39,119 nucleotides of DNA from an uncultured Lachnospiraceae bacterium (GCA_902786515.1 CADADA010000029.1:1-39119), one strand, 5' to 3'. Shown: positions 1 to 8,990, counted from the first letter of the stretch. The notes: generated from the letters alone by a model not told the origin. A program made the numbers and translations.

Positions 1-54
1 TGATGCGAATTAACAAAGAATATTAATAAAATCTCCCTAATTTAGACACAAAAA

Positions 55-98
55 GGAGCTGAGCACTAACAATTTTTTAATTGTTAGTGCGACAGCCC
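55..98. repeat. Long hairpin (imperfect inverted repeat)
   Basis: GCACTAACAATT (63-74) and AATTGTTAGTGC (79-90) pair perfectly around a TTTT loop. An outer GGAGCTG / CAGCCCC stem with one mismatch extends the hairpin. It has the shape of a factor-independent terminator or a small dispersed repeat, but no T-tract follows on the plus strand. The rest of 1-260 shows no convincing gene. Confidence 0.6.
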
Positions 99-259
99 CA
101 TTAATGTTTATGGATACAGATTAACAAATGGTATGGTGGTTGTAATGGAAAATGTTTTTGTCGGAAATAGATTAATAATGTAACAGACCGCATTATATGT
201 GCTTTGATAAAACCGAAATGTGGATCTTGGATTTTATGAGCAGCAGAACAGCTTATATT

Positions 260-445
260 GGAAACGAGGATAAAAACGCGTATATATTATTTATAGATTT
301 AGACGATTCTTTACTTAAATGTAATAACACTGTTTCAAACGCCGAGAGTAGAGTGCTTGATAGTGCTGATTATGTTACATACGAAAATAATAAAGATAGA
401 GTTGCAAAATGGATATATAATAATTTATTAGAAAATAAGGACTAA
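260..445 (+). pseudogene. Internally deleted Cof-type HAD phosphatase remnant
   Basis: An 82-codon frame starting at 197 contains two pieces that normally lie about 200 residues apart in Cof/HAD-IIB phosphatases. The first is an N-terminal motif I segment (FIDLDDSLLKCNNTVS, like the usual hydrophobic-DLDGTLL-x-TIS). It is followed after about ten residues by the C-terminal signature ADYVTYENNKDRVAKWI (usually ADYVT-x-N-x-DGVAKAI). The catalytic core and cap are missing, so the gene has suffered a large in-frame deletion and should be inactive. No ribosome site precedes the ATG at 197, and the first 20 or so residues do not resemble the family. It marks the edge of the accessory region. Confidence 0.6.
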
Positions 446-567
446 TGTATAAGTAGAAAAGTATATATAAATAATTTTAAAAGATCTTATAAGGGCGAAG
501 TTTTTTAATATCATTACGGAGAAAGGGAAAGTGGTTATAGTATTTAATAATCATATAAAAAGAAAAA

Positions 568-1710
568 ATGAAATTTTTATTAGAAACATTAGGAATGACA
601 AATCAATGCAATTTACGATGTACATACTGTGATTGGGAAAAAGAGGAGTACAAAAGCTTAACACAAGAAGAATATAAAATTGCAAAAAATAATTTAGAGG
701 AAACAAGAAAATTAATTGATAGTAATTATCCAGAGGTGTGTTTAGTTCAATATTCAGGTGGCGAACCATTCTTATATCCAGAAATTATAAATTATGTGCT
801 AGAAATATTTAAGGATAAATGGATTAGAATAAACACTAATGGTATTAATATCCAGGACGAGCAATTGAAAAAAATCAAAGAACATGGTAAGGCTTATTTG
901 GCAATAAGCATAGATGGGGTAAATGAGAAGGCTATGGAACCCAGAATAAGAGGGAATAAAGTTATATTAGATAAAATCTTAGAAAACTTGGATAGAGCCG
1001 TCATAGCAAGGATTCCGGTAATGATATTATGTACTTTGAGCTTAGATAATATTGAATACTTCCCGGAGTTTGTTGAGCATATTCAAAAAAAATATAAAAA
1101 AGAAATAGATGAAGGAATGTTAGTTATGCCTACACATTGCGTAACTAGTTATGCAACAAAACATAATGAAGTGGAAGGAGAGATTGTTAAAAGGTTTAAA
1201 AAATATATTGCAGAGAATGTAGAGAAGTATCCTCTTCTAAATAATATATCAGAACATTATGAGCATATGATTTTTTATTTAGAAAACAAAGAGAGAAAGG
1301 TTCCTTGTTCGATATCGGATTGGACAGTATCTGTACATTTCAGGAAGAATCAACTTGTGGAAGACGGGCATTTTACAAGTTTTGGATGTGGAATGAGAGG
1401 TATAAGAGAATTGGGAGATTTTGACGTTAACGATGAGAAACAAATACTTGAGTTTGTTAATAAATTAAGTATTGTAGAGAAGAATAAGGATATTGAGCCA
1501 TTAAGATTTCTGAAAGAAAACTATCAGGACAATAAGGAAATAGAAAGGGAATGTATTACTAAATGTTTTCCTGATTGGGTAATGTTCGACCTTATTATTT
1601 CAGGATTAGTATCAATAGAGAAGGCAGAGAAATGGTTTGTGTTATTTAAAGATGATAAAGTTAAAAATTTTATTCAAAAATATAGGAGTCAGTCTGAGCA
1701 ATATGAATAA
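568..1710 (+). CDS. Radical SAM enzyme of a probable biosynthetic cluster
   Basis: This 380-residue protein has the radical SAM [4Fe-4S] motif C14-x3-C18-x2-C21 followed by aromatic residues, and the SAM-binding GGEP motif at residues 64-67. Such enzymes use a 5'-deoxyadenosyl radical to modify small molecules or peptides. Further Cys residues in the C-terminal third (in PCS, GCG, and EC-x3-KC contexts) could ligate an auxiliary cluster of the SPASM/twitch type, but I cannot assign a subfamily. It is the first gene of an operon that continues with a BtrH-like protein and ends with an exporter, so a maturation or tailoring role is likely. No Shine-Dalgarno lies directly before ATG 568. A good one (GGAGAAAGGG, about 518-527) instead fits a GTG at 531 that opens an overlapping 33-codon frame, which suggests translational coupling or a frameshift. 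Confidence 0.85.
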   Translation: MKFLLETLGMTNQCNLRCTYCDWEKEEYKSLTQEEYKIAKNNLEETRKLIDSNYPEVCLVQYSGGEPFLYPEIINYVLEIFKDKWIRINTNGINIQDEQLKKIKEHGKAYLAISIDGVNEKAMEPRIRGNKVILDKILENLDRAVIARIPVMILCTLSLDNIEYFPEFVEHIQKKYKKEIDEGMLVMPTHCVTSYATKHNEVEGEIVKRFKKYIAENVEKYPLLNNISEHYEHMIFYLENKERKVPCSISDWTVSVHFRKNQLVEDGHFTSFGCGMRGIRELGDFDVNDEKQILEFVNKLSIVEKNKDIEPLRFLKENYQDNKEIERECITKCFPDWVMFDLIISGLVSIEKAEKWFVLFKDDKVKNFIQKYRSQSEQYE

Positions 1711-1725
1711 ATAGAGGTGAAGAAA

Positions 1726-3288
1726 TTGAATAACAACATTATTAATAGAATTATATCAAATGATGATAAATACTGTTGGAAAGATTTAACATGTACATAT
1801 AGACCATGGATGACGGCTTTTAAATCATTTGGAAACAATTATGAAGAGGCATTTTTGTTGCTTATGAGTTATGTCGCAATTTATATTGATGATACAGAAG
1901 ATAAAAAAATACTTGATTTGATTGAATTTTATGATAAGTATGTAAAAGAATATATAGGAATTTCAATTGAAAAGTATAAGTTTAATGAAGTTCAAGAAAT
2001 GATTGTATGCGTAAAGAAAGCAATAGATAATGGTCAACCGGTGTTAGTGCCTTGCGATTTAATTAAGTTGACATATAATCCTATGTATCTTTTAGAACAC
2101 AGATATAAGTGTATGGTTGTTAAAGGCTATGATATAGATAGGAATTTGTTATACATTTTGGATAATATTCATATTGATTATGGAAGTAGTACAATTTTGA
2201 CTGATTTTATTAGTCAGACAACTGAAATGTACGAAATGAATAAAGCAGCATCACTCACTCTTAATTATGAGCAATGTATATTTGGTTTGGATATCGTTGA
2301 TAAAAATGATATACGTGAATATACAGCATTAAGATATTTGAATAATCTGATAAGATTAGCAGTTGATAACAAATTAAAAGTTATTCATTGGGAAAAAGAA
2401 ATAGTTAACATGACAAAAGATAATGGTTACAAAAGAAAAATGGATGAAATTATAAAAACATTGGATTTTAAAAATGTTTTTTCAGATGTTCTGTTTAAAA
2501 TGCTTCATCGTTTTAGAAAACTGGATACTAATGATATAACTAAACTTAAGCATGAGTTTGAAAGTATTAATAAGGAGTGGGAGATATTAAGAAGAAAAAT
2601 ATTACATGATAAAGAGATTAATGCTAATTTAGATATTTTAAATTATGATTTTGATATAATTGAAAAGAAAGAATTAGATTTTATGAAAAAATTAAGTGAA
2701 GTTATAGAATTGCTGGATGATGAAAGCTTTCAGACGGATCAGATAATTGATGATTTTATTATTTTAGATAACGTTGGTTCGGATATCACAAAAACTGAAA
2801 GAGGAATTAAGATAAAACACAGTAAACAAAAGAAATATGATACATGGTTAATGCAGGATAATTCGGTACAATTGTTGCTTTCAAATGTAAAAAAGGGTAG
2901 TCTGGAAACAAGGTTAGCTTTTGACACAGGAATAGGTGAAGATACTCATGCTGGCATTATTATTAAGTTTAGGTCGGGAAAAAAATATTTGTTTGGAAAT
3001 GTAAGAGGAGAGCATGTATCAGTTTTTTGTCCTGAAGATGGTGATGAATTTGATAAGTTCTCCAGACTCAGTTATGAAGAAGCAGGAAAAAATGATACAT
3101 ATTTTAAAGTTATTATTAACGAAAGTGATATAAAATTCTTGTGCCAAAACTTGTCAGGAGGAGATGAGGAGTGTGTTTATTCTGTTTGTGAAAATGAAGA
3201 TATAGAATATGTGGGTTTGTTTTCAAAAACGTGGGAGTATTTGGATCATACTGTGGAATTTTATGATATAAAACATGACTTTATTTAA
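1726..3288 (+). CDS. BtrH-like (butirosin biosynthesis H, N-terminal) protein
   Basis: The N-terminal about 160 residues resemble the BtrH_N family, a papain-like acyltransferase fold seen in butirosin and peptide-antibiotic clusters. Two early cysteines (in YCWKDLTC) are nucleophile candidates. A later stretch, LEHRYKCMVVKGYDID followed by LYILDN, matches the family's His-x-hydrophobic-GYD and D motifs. A helical middle section (about 200-345) follows. The last about 170 residues look beta-rich and lectin-like (ending VGLFSKTWEYLDHTVEFYD), which is inference. I chose TTG 1726 because GAGGTGA at 1714-1720 is ideally spaced for it; an in-frame GTG at 1717 overlaps that site. It begins 15 bases after the radical SAM gene, in the same operon. 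The acyl donor and acceptor are unknown. Confidence 0.6.
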   Translation: MNNNIINRIISNDDKYCWKDLTCTYRPWMTAFKSFGNNYEEAFLLLMSYVAIYIDDTEDKKILDLIEFYDKYVKEYIGISIEKYKFNEVQEMIVCVKKAIDNGQPVLVPCDLIKLTYNPMYLLEHRYKCMVVKGYDIDRNLLYILDNIHIDYGSSTILTDFISQTTEMYEMNKAASLTLNYEQCIFGLDIVDKNDIREYTALRYLNNLIRLAVDNKLKVIHWEKEIVNMTKDNGYKRKMDEIIKTLDFKNVFSDVLFKMLHRFRKLDTNDITKLKHEFESINKEWEILRRKILHDKEINANLDILNYDFDIIEKKELDFMKKLSEVIELLDDESFQTDQIIDDFIILDNVGSDITKTERGIKIKHSKQKKYDTWLMQDNSVQLLLSNVKKGSLETRLAFDTGIGEDTHAGIIIKFRSGKKYLFGNVRGEHVSVFCPEDGDEFDKFSRLSYEEAGKNDTYFKVIINESDIKFLCQNLSGGDEECVYSVCENEDIEYVGLFSKTWEYLDHTVEFYDIKHDFI

Positions 3289-3300
3289 AGAGGAGAAAGC

Positions 3301-3846
3301 ATGATTGAAAACGAATTGAAATTTATAATTACTGAGGAACAATATAACATTGCTAAAGAAAGAATAAAGTGGGATGAAGTTATAGAGCAGGTTAATTATT
3401 ATTATAACGATAGTGAAAATGAAAATATAACAATAAGAGTGAGAGAAAAAAAGGGTAAAAATTATTTACAAGTAAAAATACCAATATCTGAGGATAAGGG
3501 GATACATATAAAAAAAGAATTTTCTAAAGAGATACTTGGTGTTCCGTCAACAATTGCAGGTTCTGAATTATCTGAATTAGCAGGCGAAAAGATTAACGAT
3601 GCATCATATATAGGAAATTTAAAAACCACAAGATATAATAAAAAAATAAAACAGGCAGAATTGTGTTTAGATAAAAATGAATACTTAGGATGTGTTGATT
3701 ATGAAGTTGAGATAGAATACATGAATGAAGAATCGAAAGAAGAATGTTTATCCCAATTACGTCAGTGCAATCTTTTATTGGAAAACACGAAGGTTACGGG
3801 GAAGTACACTAGATTTAAACAGATGAGGAAGAAAAATCATGAATAA
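3301..3846 (+). CDS. CYTH-domain triphosphate tunnel protein
   Basis: This 181-residue protein has the CYTH signature E3-x-E5-x-K7 at its N-terminus (IENELKF), then NYYYND, the basic strand TIRVREKK, an acidic strand VDYEVEIEY, and a C-terminal TGKYTRF, close to the family's K-Y-x-R. CYTH proteins bind triphosphates with Mg2+ or Mn2+ inside an eight-stranded tunnel; characterised members hydrolyse inorganic or thiamine triphosphate or cyclise ATP. The typical domain length is met with nothing attached. It starts after AAAGAGGAGAAAGC, 12 bases behind the BtrH-like gene, and overlaps the next gene by 8 bases, so it is translated as part of the operon. Its substrate here may be a pathway triphosphate, which is inference. 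Confidence 0.75.
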   Translation: MIENELKFIITEEQYNIAKERIKWDEVIEQVNYYYNDSENENITIRVREKKGKNYLQVKIPISEDKGIHIKKEFSKEILGVPSTIAGSELSELAGEKINDASYIGNLKTTRYNKKIKQAELCLDKNEYLGCVDYEVEIEYMNEESKEECLSQLRQCNLLLENTKVTGKYTRFKQMRKKNHE

Positions 3847-4753
3847 TGTGGTTGTGGTAGGACCGGCAGAATTGCAGGAAACTGTTAAAGTGAATAGTAA
3901 AAGGGTCTCCGTACAGGAAAATGATTTTACTTTTTGGGGAATTGATACTTATGTAGGAGGACATGGTTTAAACATTACAAAAGTGTTGCAAAAGCTGGGC
4001 AGAACGGTTTGTTTTGTATCTTTAATTGGGCAGGATGTGATAGGAAATGTTGTTTTTAATGAATTGATAAAAAGTGAGATAAGTACGGATTTAGTTGAAT
4101 TGGGTTTAAAAGATAGTTCGCATACTGTTATTGCATATGACAATGGGTTTAGAAAGTTTTTTATAGATTTGAAAGATGTTCAACAAACGGATTTGTCAGT
4201 AAATTGTGTAAATGTTATTTCAGAATCAGATATTGTTATTGCAAGTAACATAAATTATGCGAGGCCAATTATTGAGATGGCAAAAAAGATGAAAAAAACT
4301 ATTGCTGTTGATATTCATGATCAGGATAATATAGAGGATGAGTATAATAAATTTTTTATGGAGAATGCAGATATATTATTTATGAGTAATGAAAAGATTA
4401 TAGGTAAGGAAAAAGAGTTTTTAAAACAACTTATAAATATATATGATGCAAAAATTATTGTGATAGGAATGGGGGATGAAGGAGCATTAATGTATGATGA
4501 AATGAAGGAAGTTATAGTTCAGTATATGCCTCAAAATGTTACGGAAGTGAACTGTGTTTTTGGGACAGGTGATGCTTTTTTTGCTTCATTTATACATTTT
4601 TATTGTAAAAATTGTTCTGCTGAATTGGCATTGAGTTTAGCAATGACTTTTGCTGAAAATAAAATACGGTATAAAGGTCCTGGTACAGGTTTATTAACAG
4701 AGGAAGAACTGATTAGTTTAAATAAAAAAATAAAAAGAGAAAAAAAAATATAA
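3839..4753 (+). CDS. PfkB-family sugar/nucleoside kinase
   Basis: This 304-residue protein has the PfkB layout: a Gly-rich N-terminal substrate motif (GGHGLNITKVLQKLG, about 40-54) with a following VSLIGQDVIGN, and the C-terminal catalytic and anion-hole signature GTGDAF (about 242-247). The family phosphorylates ribose, fructose, nucleosides or related polyols with ATP. The first motif reads GGHGLN where ribokinases have GGKGAN, so the natural substrate is not obvious. It overlaps the CYTH gene by 8 bases and precedes the nucleotidyltransferase gene by 20. The kinase, triphosphatase and nucleotidyltransferase trio suggests a phosphorylated intermediate in the encoded pathway. Confidence 0.85.
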   Translation: MNNVVVVGPAELQETVKVNSKRVSVQENDFTFWGIDTYVGGHGLNITKVLQKLGRTVCFVSLIGQDVIGNVVFNELIKSEISTDLVELGLKDSSHTVIAYDNGFRKFFIDLKDVQQTDLSVNCVNVISESDIVIASNINYARPIIEMAKKMKKTIAVDIHDQDNIEDEYNKFFMENADILFMSNEKIIGKEKEFLKQLINIYDAKIIVIGMGDEGALMYDEMKEVIVQYMPQNVTEVNCVFGTGDAFFASFIHFYCKNCSAELALSLAMTFAENKIRYKGPGTGLLTEEELISLNKKIKREKKI

Positions 4754-4773
4754 TGGAGAATTAGGAGATAACG

Positions 4774-6336
4774 ATGAATAATAAAGAAATTGATTTAAAA
4801 TACAAAAATAAGGAAGTAAAGAGTCTTTTTGAATTGCCGGAAGTTTTGTTAGGAAAAAAAGATATTACGGAGCAAGCGGAAAAACTTGATTATGAATATC
4901 TATGTAAAATAGCATATGAACAGAGAATAGCAGCGCCTTTTTACAAAATATATAAAGATTATATTAAGGGCAAGTGTAGAGATGAAATTGAAGAAAGACT
5001 GAAAGATGTAAAAGAAAAGAAAAGTTGTCAGTTAGAATATTTGAAGATAATTAAGAGCGAATTTGCAAAGGAGAATATTGATTTTGTTATTATAAAGGGA
5101 TTTGCAATATCTGCGTTGGTTTATGAGGACATGTATCAGAGAGACTTTTCTGACTGTGATTTGATTGTCGACATTAATAATTTTAAAAAAGTAAATGAAA
5201 TTATGAAGGGATTAGGCTATCGTAGTAATTTAGGAAATGGAGATATTCCGGATTTACTGCCATTAGAGTGTTATGAATTGGAATATTTTAAAGAATATGC
5301 ACCGGGAAAAGAAATGTGTGTTGAAATAAAGCTTGGAACAAGTTCGATAAAAAATGTTGATATAATTAAAAAGTTTTTGAATAATAAGATGGAATTAAAT
5401 ATAGATGGAGAGAATTATAATACATTTTCACTTAATGATACTTTTATATTATTATGTACAAATACATATTGTAACTTCGAACTTGAGTTTGCAATAGCGC
5501 GTATCAGAGATTTGATAGATATTAGAATGTTTTTTGAAAAGTATAAAGAAAATCTGGATTGGGATTATATTGTTAAATTTACGGCAGAAAATGAACAGAC
5601 ACATCAAATGTTTGCAGTACTAAATCTGGTTAATTATTTTTACAATAACACTTTCAGCGAAGAATGTGTAAAACAATTTTCAATAGAGAAGATTACGTAT
5701 AATAAAGATATATTTCAAAATCACATACATGGATGGATGCGTGATTGGATTGTCGAACCGGTAGATTTAATGTTAGATAGAAAATGGCATTTTAATGAGA
5801 TATGTTTTCAGCAGAGTTGTAAAGCATACAGTTCAAGAAATAAGAATTACTATAATAAAGTACTTGTTCCGAAATGTGTTGATTGTAACATGGAAGGAAA
5901 AATGTTGCCAGGTTTAAAATCTAAAGAAAACAATATAAATCATTTATATCAATTCTGTCATTCAGATGATAAAGTTTATTTTAAATTATTGTTTGATGAG
6001 TATGATGATGAGTTGAATATTAAATCTACGTTAATGATATTTGATTTAGATAGAACTATTCCGCGTAAAATGATTGAATTTAGCAAAAATAATGGTAAGT
6101 GGGATGCAACTGCACTGACTCCGAATATGTTGTTTAAAGTCATAAGTAGCAGTGAAAATGAAATTGTAATAGAAATAGATAAATCTAATTTCAGAATGTT
6201 AGATTCCAGAGGTAAAAATTTGTGTTTCTATATGTACAGTATTAGGAACTTTTACAATTCCGTAGATTTTGCCTTGAGAGATGATAATAAAATAATGGAT
6301 TATGAAAATCCTATTATGATATATTTATGTGATTAA
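4774..6336 (+). CDS. NTP_transf_5-type nucleotidyltransferase-fold protein
   Basis: This 520-residue protein carries, at residues 104-132, FVIIKGFAISALVYEDMYQR followed by DFSDCDLIVD. This is the K-G helix plus RD-x2-D-x-D metal motif of the uncharacterised nucleotidyltransferase family (NTP_transf_5). Relatives occur in lasso-peptide and other natural-product clusters, where one has been linked to glycosyl tailoring. The segment from about 200-300, rich in acidic and aromatic residues, fits the rest of that domain. From about 370 onward is a beta-rich C-terminal domain that I do not recognise. An AGGAGA site precedes ATG 4774. Its position between the kinase and the exporter argues for a tailoring role; the transferred group is unknown. 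Confidence 0.65.
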   Translation: MNNKEIDLKYKNKEVKSLFELPEVLLGKKDITEQAEKLDYEYLCKIAYEQRIAAPFYKIYKDYIKGKCRDEIEERLKDVKEKKSCQLEYLKIIKSEFAKENIDFVIIKGFAISALVYEDMYQRDFSDCDLIVDINNFKKVNEIMKGLGYRSNLGNGDIPDLLPLECYELEYFKEYAPGKEMCVEIKLGTSSIKNVDIIKKFLNNKMELNIDGENYNTFSLNDTFILLCTNTYCNFELEFAIARIRDLIDIRMFFEKYKENLDWDYIVKFTAENEQTHQMFAVLNLVNYFYNNTFSEECVKQFSIEKITYNKDIFQNHIHGWMRDWIVEPVDLMLDRKWHFNEICFQQSCKAYSSRNKNYYNKVLVPKCVDCNMEGKMLPGLKSKENNINHLYQFCHSDDKVYFKLLFDEYDDELNIKSTLMIFDLDRTIPRKMIEFSKNNGKWDATALTPNMLFKVISSSENEIVIEIDKSNFRMLDSRGKNLCFYMYSIRNFYNSVDFALRDDNKIMDYENPIMIYLCD

Positions 6337-6349
6337 AGAGGACATAAAA

Positions 6350-7363
6350 ATGATAAATTTAGAAAATGTTAGCAAAAGCTTTAATGTATACAAGAAAGAA
6401 CCGGGATTAAAGGGTGCGGTAAAATCACTTTTTAAACGTGAAGTTGAAAAGAAAATTGCAGTTGATAATCTGAGTCTTAATATAAAGGAAGGCGAGATGG
6501 TGGGATATATTGGTTCTAATGGTGCCGGTAAATCTACAACAATAAAGATGATGACTGGAATATTAGTTCCTTCAAGCGGAGAATGTAAGACAAATGGTGT
6601 TATTGCCTACAAAAATCGCCAGAAAAATGCCAATCATATTGGTGTGGTGTTTGGCCAGAGAACACAGTTATGGTGGGATTTACCACTTACTGAAACATTT
6701 CTGGTGCTTAAGGATATCTATGAAATAAGTGATAATGAATATAATGAAAGAATAGATATGCTTAAAGAAATATTAGGACTGGATGAATTTATGAATAGAG
6801 CAGTCAGAACATTATCACTTGGACAGAGAATGAGAGCTGATTTGGCAGCAGCCTTAATACATAACCCTAAAATACTTTTTCTTGATGAGCCGACAATTGG
6901 TCTTGATGTAGTTGTTAAGGAAAAAATAAGAAATGCAATAAAGGAGATGAATAGGAAATATAATACCACTGTTTTGCTTACCACACATGATTTGAGTGAT
7001 ATTGAAGAATTGTGTGAAAGAATAATAATTATTGATAAGGGTAAAAAAGTTTATGATGGTAAGATACGGGACATAAAGCAAAAGTTTGGATATATGCGAA
7101 CTCTAGAAATGTGTATTAATGAACGGGTTGATTTTGAAATTGTAAAAAAAGTCATAGAAGAAAAATTTAATGTAACAAGTGATGATTATAGTATTTTGTT
7201 TAAAGACAAAAATTTATCCATTAAATTTAATGGTAATAAAATTCGTGTTTCAGATTTAGTTTCACATATGATGTCTATATTAGATGTTATTGATATGAAT
7301 ATAAAAGAAACGGATATTGAGACAATTGTAAAAAAGATATATGAACATGAGGTGGAAGTATGA
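6350..7363 (+). CDS. ABC exporter ATPase (COG4586 type)
   Basis: This 337-residue ATPase has Walker A GSNGAGKST (about residue 55), a Q-loop region with VVFGQRTQLWWDLP, signature LSLGQRMR, Walker B ILFLDEPTIGLD, and an H-loop TTHDL. The WWDLP insertion after the Q-loop and the two following ABC-2 permeases are characteristic of the COG4586/4587/3694 exporter type, found in antibiotic-like clusters and in a cyanobacterial viologen exporter. A GTG at 6329 would add seven residues and overlap the upstream gene. I prefer ATG 6350 because AGAGGA lies just before it and MINLENVSKSF is a normal start for the family. It probably energises export of the operon's product, or self-immunity. Confidence 0.9.
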   Translation: MINLENVSKSFNVYKKEPGLKGAVKSLFKREVEKKIAVDNLSLNIKEGEMVGYIGSNGAGKSTTIKMMTGILVPSSGECKTNGVIAYKNRQKNANHIGVVFGQRTQLWWDLPLTETFLVLKDIYEISDNEYNERIDMLKEILGLDEFMNRAVRTLSLGQRMRADLAAALIHNPKILFLDEPTIGLDVVVKEKIRNAIKEMNRKYNTTVLLTTHDLSDIEELCERIIIIDKGKKVYDGKIRDIKQKFGYMRTLEMCINERVDFEIVKKVIEEKFNVTSDDYSILFKDKNLSIKFNGNKIRVSDLVSHMMSILDVIDMNIKETDIETIVKKIYEHEVEV

Positions 7364-8187
7364 TAAGAAGAATTAAGAGAATGAGAGCATATCTTCCGTT
7401 CACTAAATGTAGATTGCAGCAAAAAATAATGTATAGATTTAATTTTTTTATGACTTTAGTTGGGCAGGTAATAAAATGTTTAATAGCATTATTTTTATGG
7501 AAAGCTGTTTTTGACAATTCATCTTCATCAGTAATAAATGGGTTTTCTGTCACAGAAATGATGGTATATATTTTCATGAGTTCTATAACTTTAAATATGA
7601 CTGCAAATTCTACAGATGCTAATATAAGTTATGAAGTCCGGGATGGAAAGATAGGTCTTGACATGATAAAGCCTATAAGCATGCATTGCAAATTGTTTTT
7701 TGATGCATTAGCTGATTTTGTTTCGGGGACATTATTTACTGCATTTCCAATGTGGATAGGGATGATTGTTGCAATTTATATTATAAATAAGGATTTATCG
7801 ATAAATATCTTGAATTTTGTTTTGTTTATAATGAGCGCGTTTATGGGATTTGTTGTATTGTATCTGTTTAATTTTTGTTTTGGTATATTATCTTTCTTTG
7901 TGACAAATATTTGGGGAATAAGAAATCTTAAATATTCCATTATTAATTTTTTGTCCGGGTCAGTCATTCCGCTAGCGTTTTTTCCAGATTTAGCAAGACG
8001 TATATTAGAGCTGTTCCCTTTTGCTTCAATAAATTATACGCCCGTGATGATTTATTTAGGAAAAGTGGAAGGAATAGGATTGGTTAAAATTTTTGGGATT
8101 CAGATAGTGTGGATTATTATATTATATTTTATGAGTCACCTATTATGGAATAAGGCGACTAATCATCTCACAATGTTAGGAGGATGA
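7360..8187 (+). CDS. ABC-2 exporter permease subunit 1 (COG4587 type)
   Basis: This 275-residue membrane protein has about six hydrophobic segments, an N-terminal basic amphipathic stretch (RRIKRMRAYLPFTKCRLQQK), and the family-like motif YEVRDGKIGLDMIKPIS between the second and third membrane segments. It overlaps the ATPase stop by four bases (ATGA) and the second permease starts as it ends, so the three subunits are translated together. In this family two different permeases form the pore; this is the first. No substrate can be read from the sequence. Confidence 0.85.
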   Translation: MIRRIKRMRAYLPFTKCRLQQKIMYRFNFFMTLVGQVIKCLIALFLWKAVFDNSSSSVINGFSVTEMMVYIFMSSITLNMTANSTDANISYEVRDGKIGLDMIKPISMHCKLFFDALADFVSGTLFTAFPMWIGMIVAIYIINKDLSINILNFVLFIMSAFMGFVVLYLFNFCFGILSFFVTNIWGIRNLKYSIINFLSGSVIPLAFFPDLARRILELFPFASINYTPVMIYLGKVEGIGLVKIFGIQIVWIIILYFMSHLLWNKATNHLTMLGG

Positions 8188-8189
8188 TG

Positions 8190-8990
8190 ATGAAAACAAT
8201 AAAGAAATATTTGAAACTATACAGGAGACTTTCGGCACAATCATTGCAAACATTGATGGAGTACAAGGTGGATTTCCTTATTGGATTATCAGGATTTTTA
8301 GTCTCACAGGTTATTGGTATTTTAACATTAAATATAATATTTAATAAAATACCGGAATTAAATGGGTGGAACTATAATCAAGTGCTTCTTGTGTATGCAA
8401 TTGCTCAAATACCAAGAGGATTAGATCATATGTTGACGGATAATCTTTGGTTGTTGAGTAATCGTATAATAGTGCGCAGTGAGTTTGATAAGTATCTTTT
8501 GAAACCAATTAATCCATTGTTTTATTTGCTGGCAGAGAAGTTTCAGACAGATGCATTTGGAGAATTAATCATTGGTATATGCTTGTTGTGCTATTCGGTT
8601 AACAACTTAGGAATAAAGCTTAGATTTGTATATTTAGGTATTTTTATAGTATTTATTATATGTGGAACAATAATATATACCGGAATTAAATTAATATTTT
8701 CGTCATTGGCGTTTTGGTTCAAAACGAGTGATGGTATTTTAGGTATTGTGTATTCTGTTAGTGACTTTGCGAAATATCCAATAAGTATTTATCCAGGTTT
8801 CATAAGGGGAATTATTACATTTGTTATTCCGTTTGCTTTCACGGCTTATTTTCCGGCTGCTTATTTTTTGAAAAAAGAATCGGTAATAGTATGTACTGTT
8901 GGTTTAATACTTTGTACATGTATACTTTCGACAATAGCATTGAAAGTTTGGCATGAGGGCTTAGAGGTGTATGAGGGGGCTGGTAATTAA
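8190..8990 (+). CDS. ABC-2 exporter permease subunit 2 (COG3694 type)
   Basis: This 266-residue membrane protein has about six hydrophobic segments and the matching loop SEFDKYLLKPINPLFYLLAE, the partner of the equivalent loop in the upstream permease. Three ATG codons stand in a row (8184, 8187, 8190). TAGGAGG at 8177-8183 touches the first, so the third has the best spacing and is chosen. It is the last gene of the operon that begins with the radical SAM enzyme. After its stop, a 17-codon frame (9010-9063) has no ribosome site and is not called. Confidence 0.85.
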   Translation: MKTIKKYLKLYRRLSAQSLQTLMEYKVDFLIGLSGFLVSQVIGILTLNIIFNKIPELNGWNYNQVLLVYAIAQIPRGLDHMLTDNLWLLSNRIIVRSEFDKYLLKPINPLFYLLAEKFQTDAFGELIIGICLLCYSVNNLGIKLRFVYLGIFIVFIICGTIIYTGIKLIFSSLAFWFKTSDGILGIVYSVSDFAKYPISIYPGFIRGIITFVIPFAFTAYFPAAYFLKKESVIVCTVGLILCTCILSTIALKVWHEGLEVYEGAGN

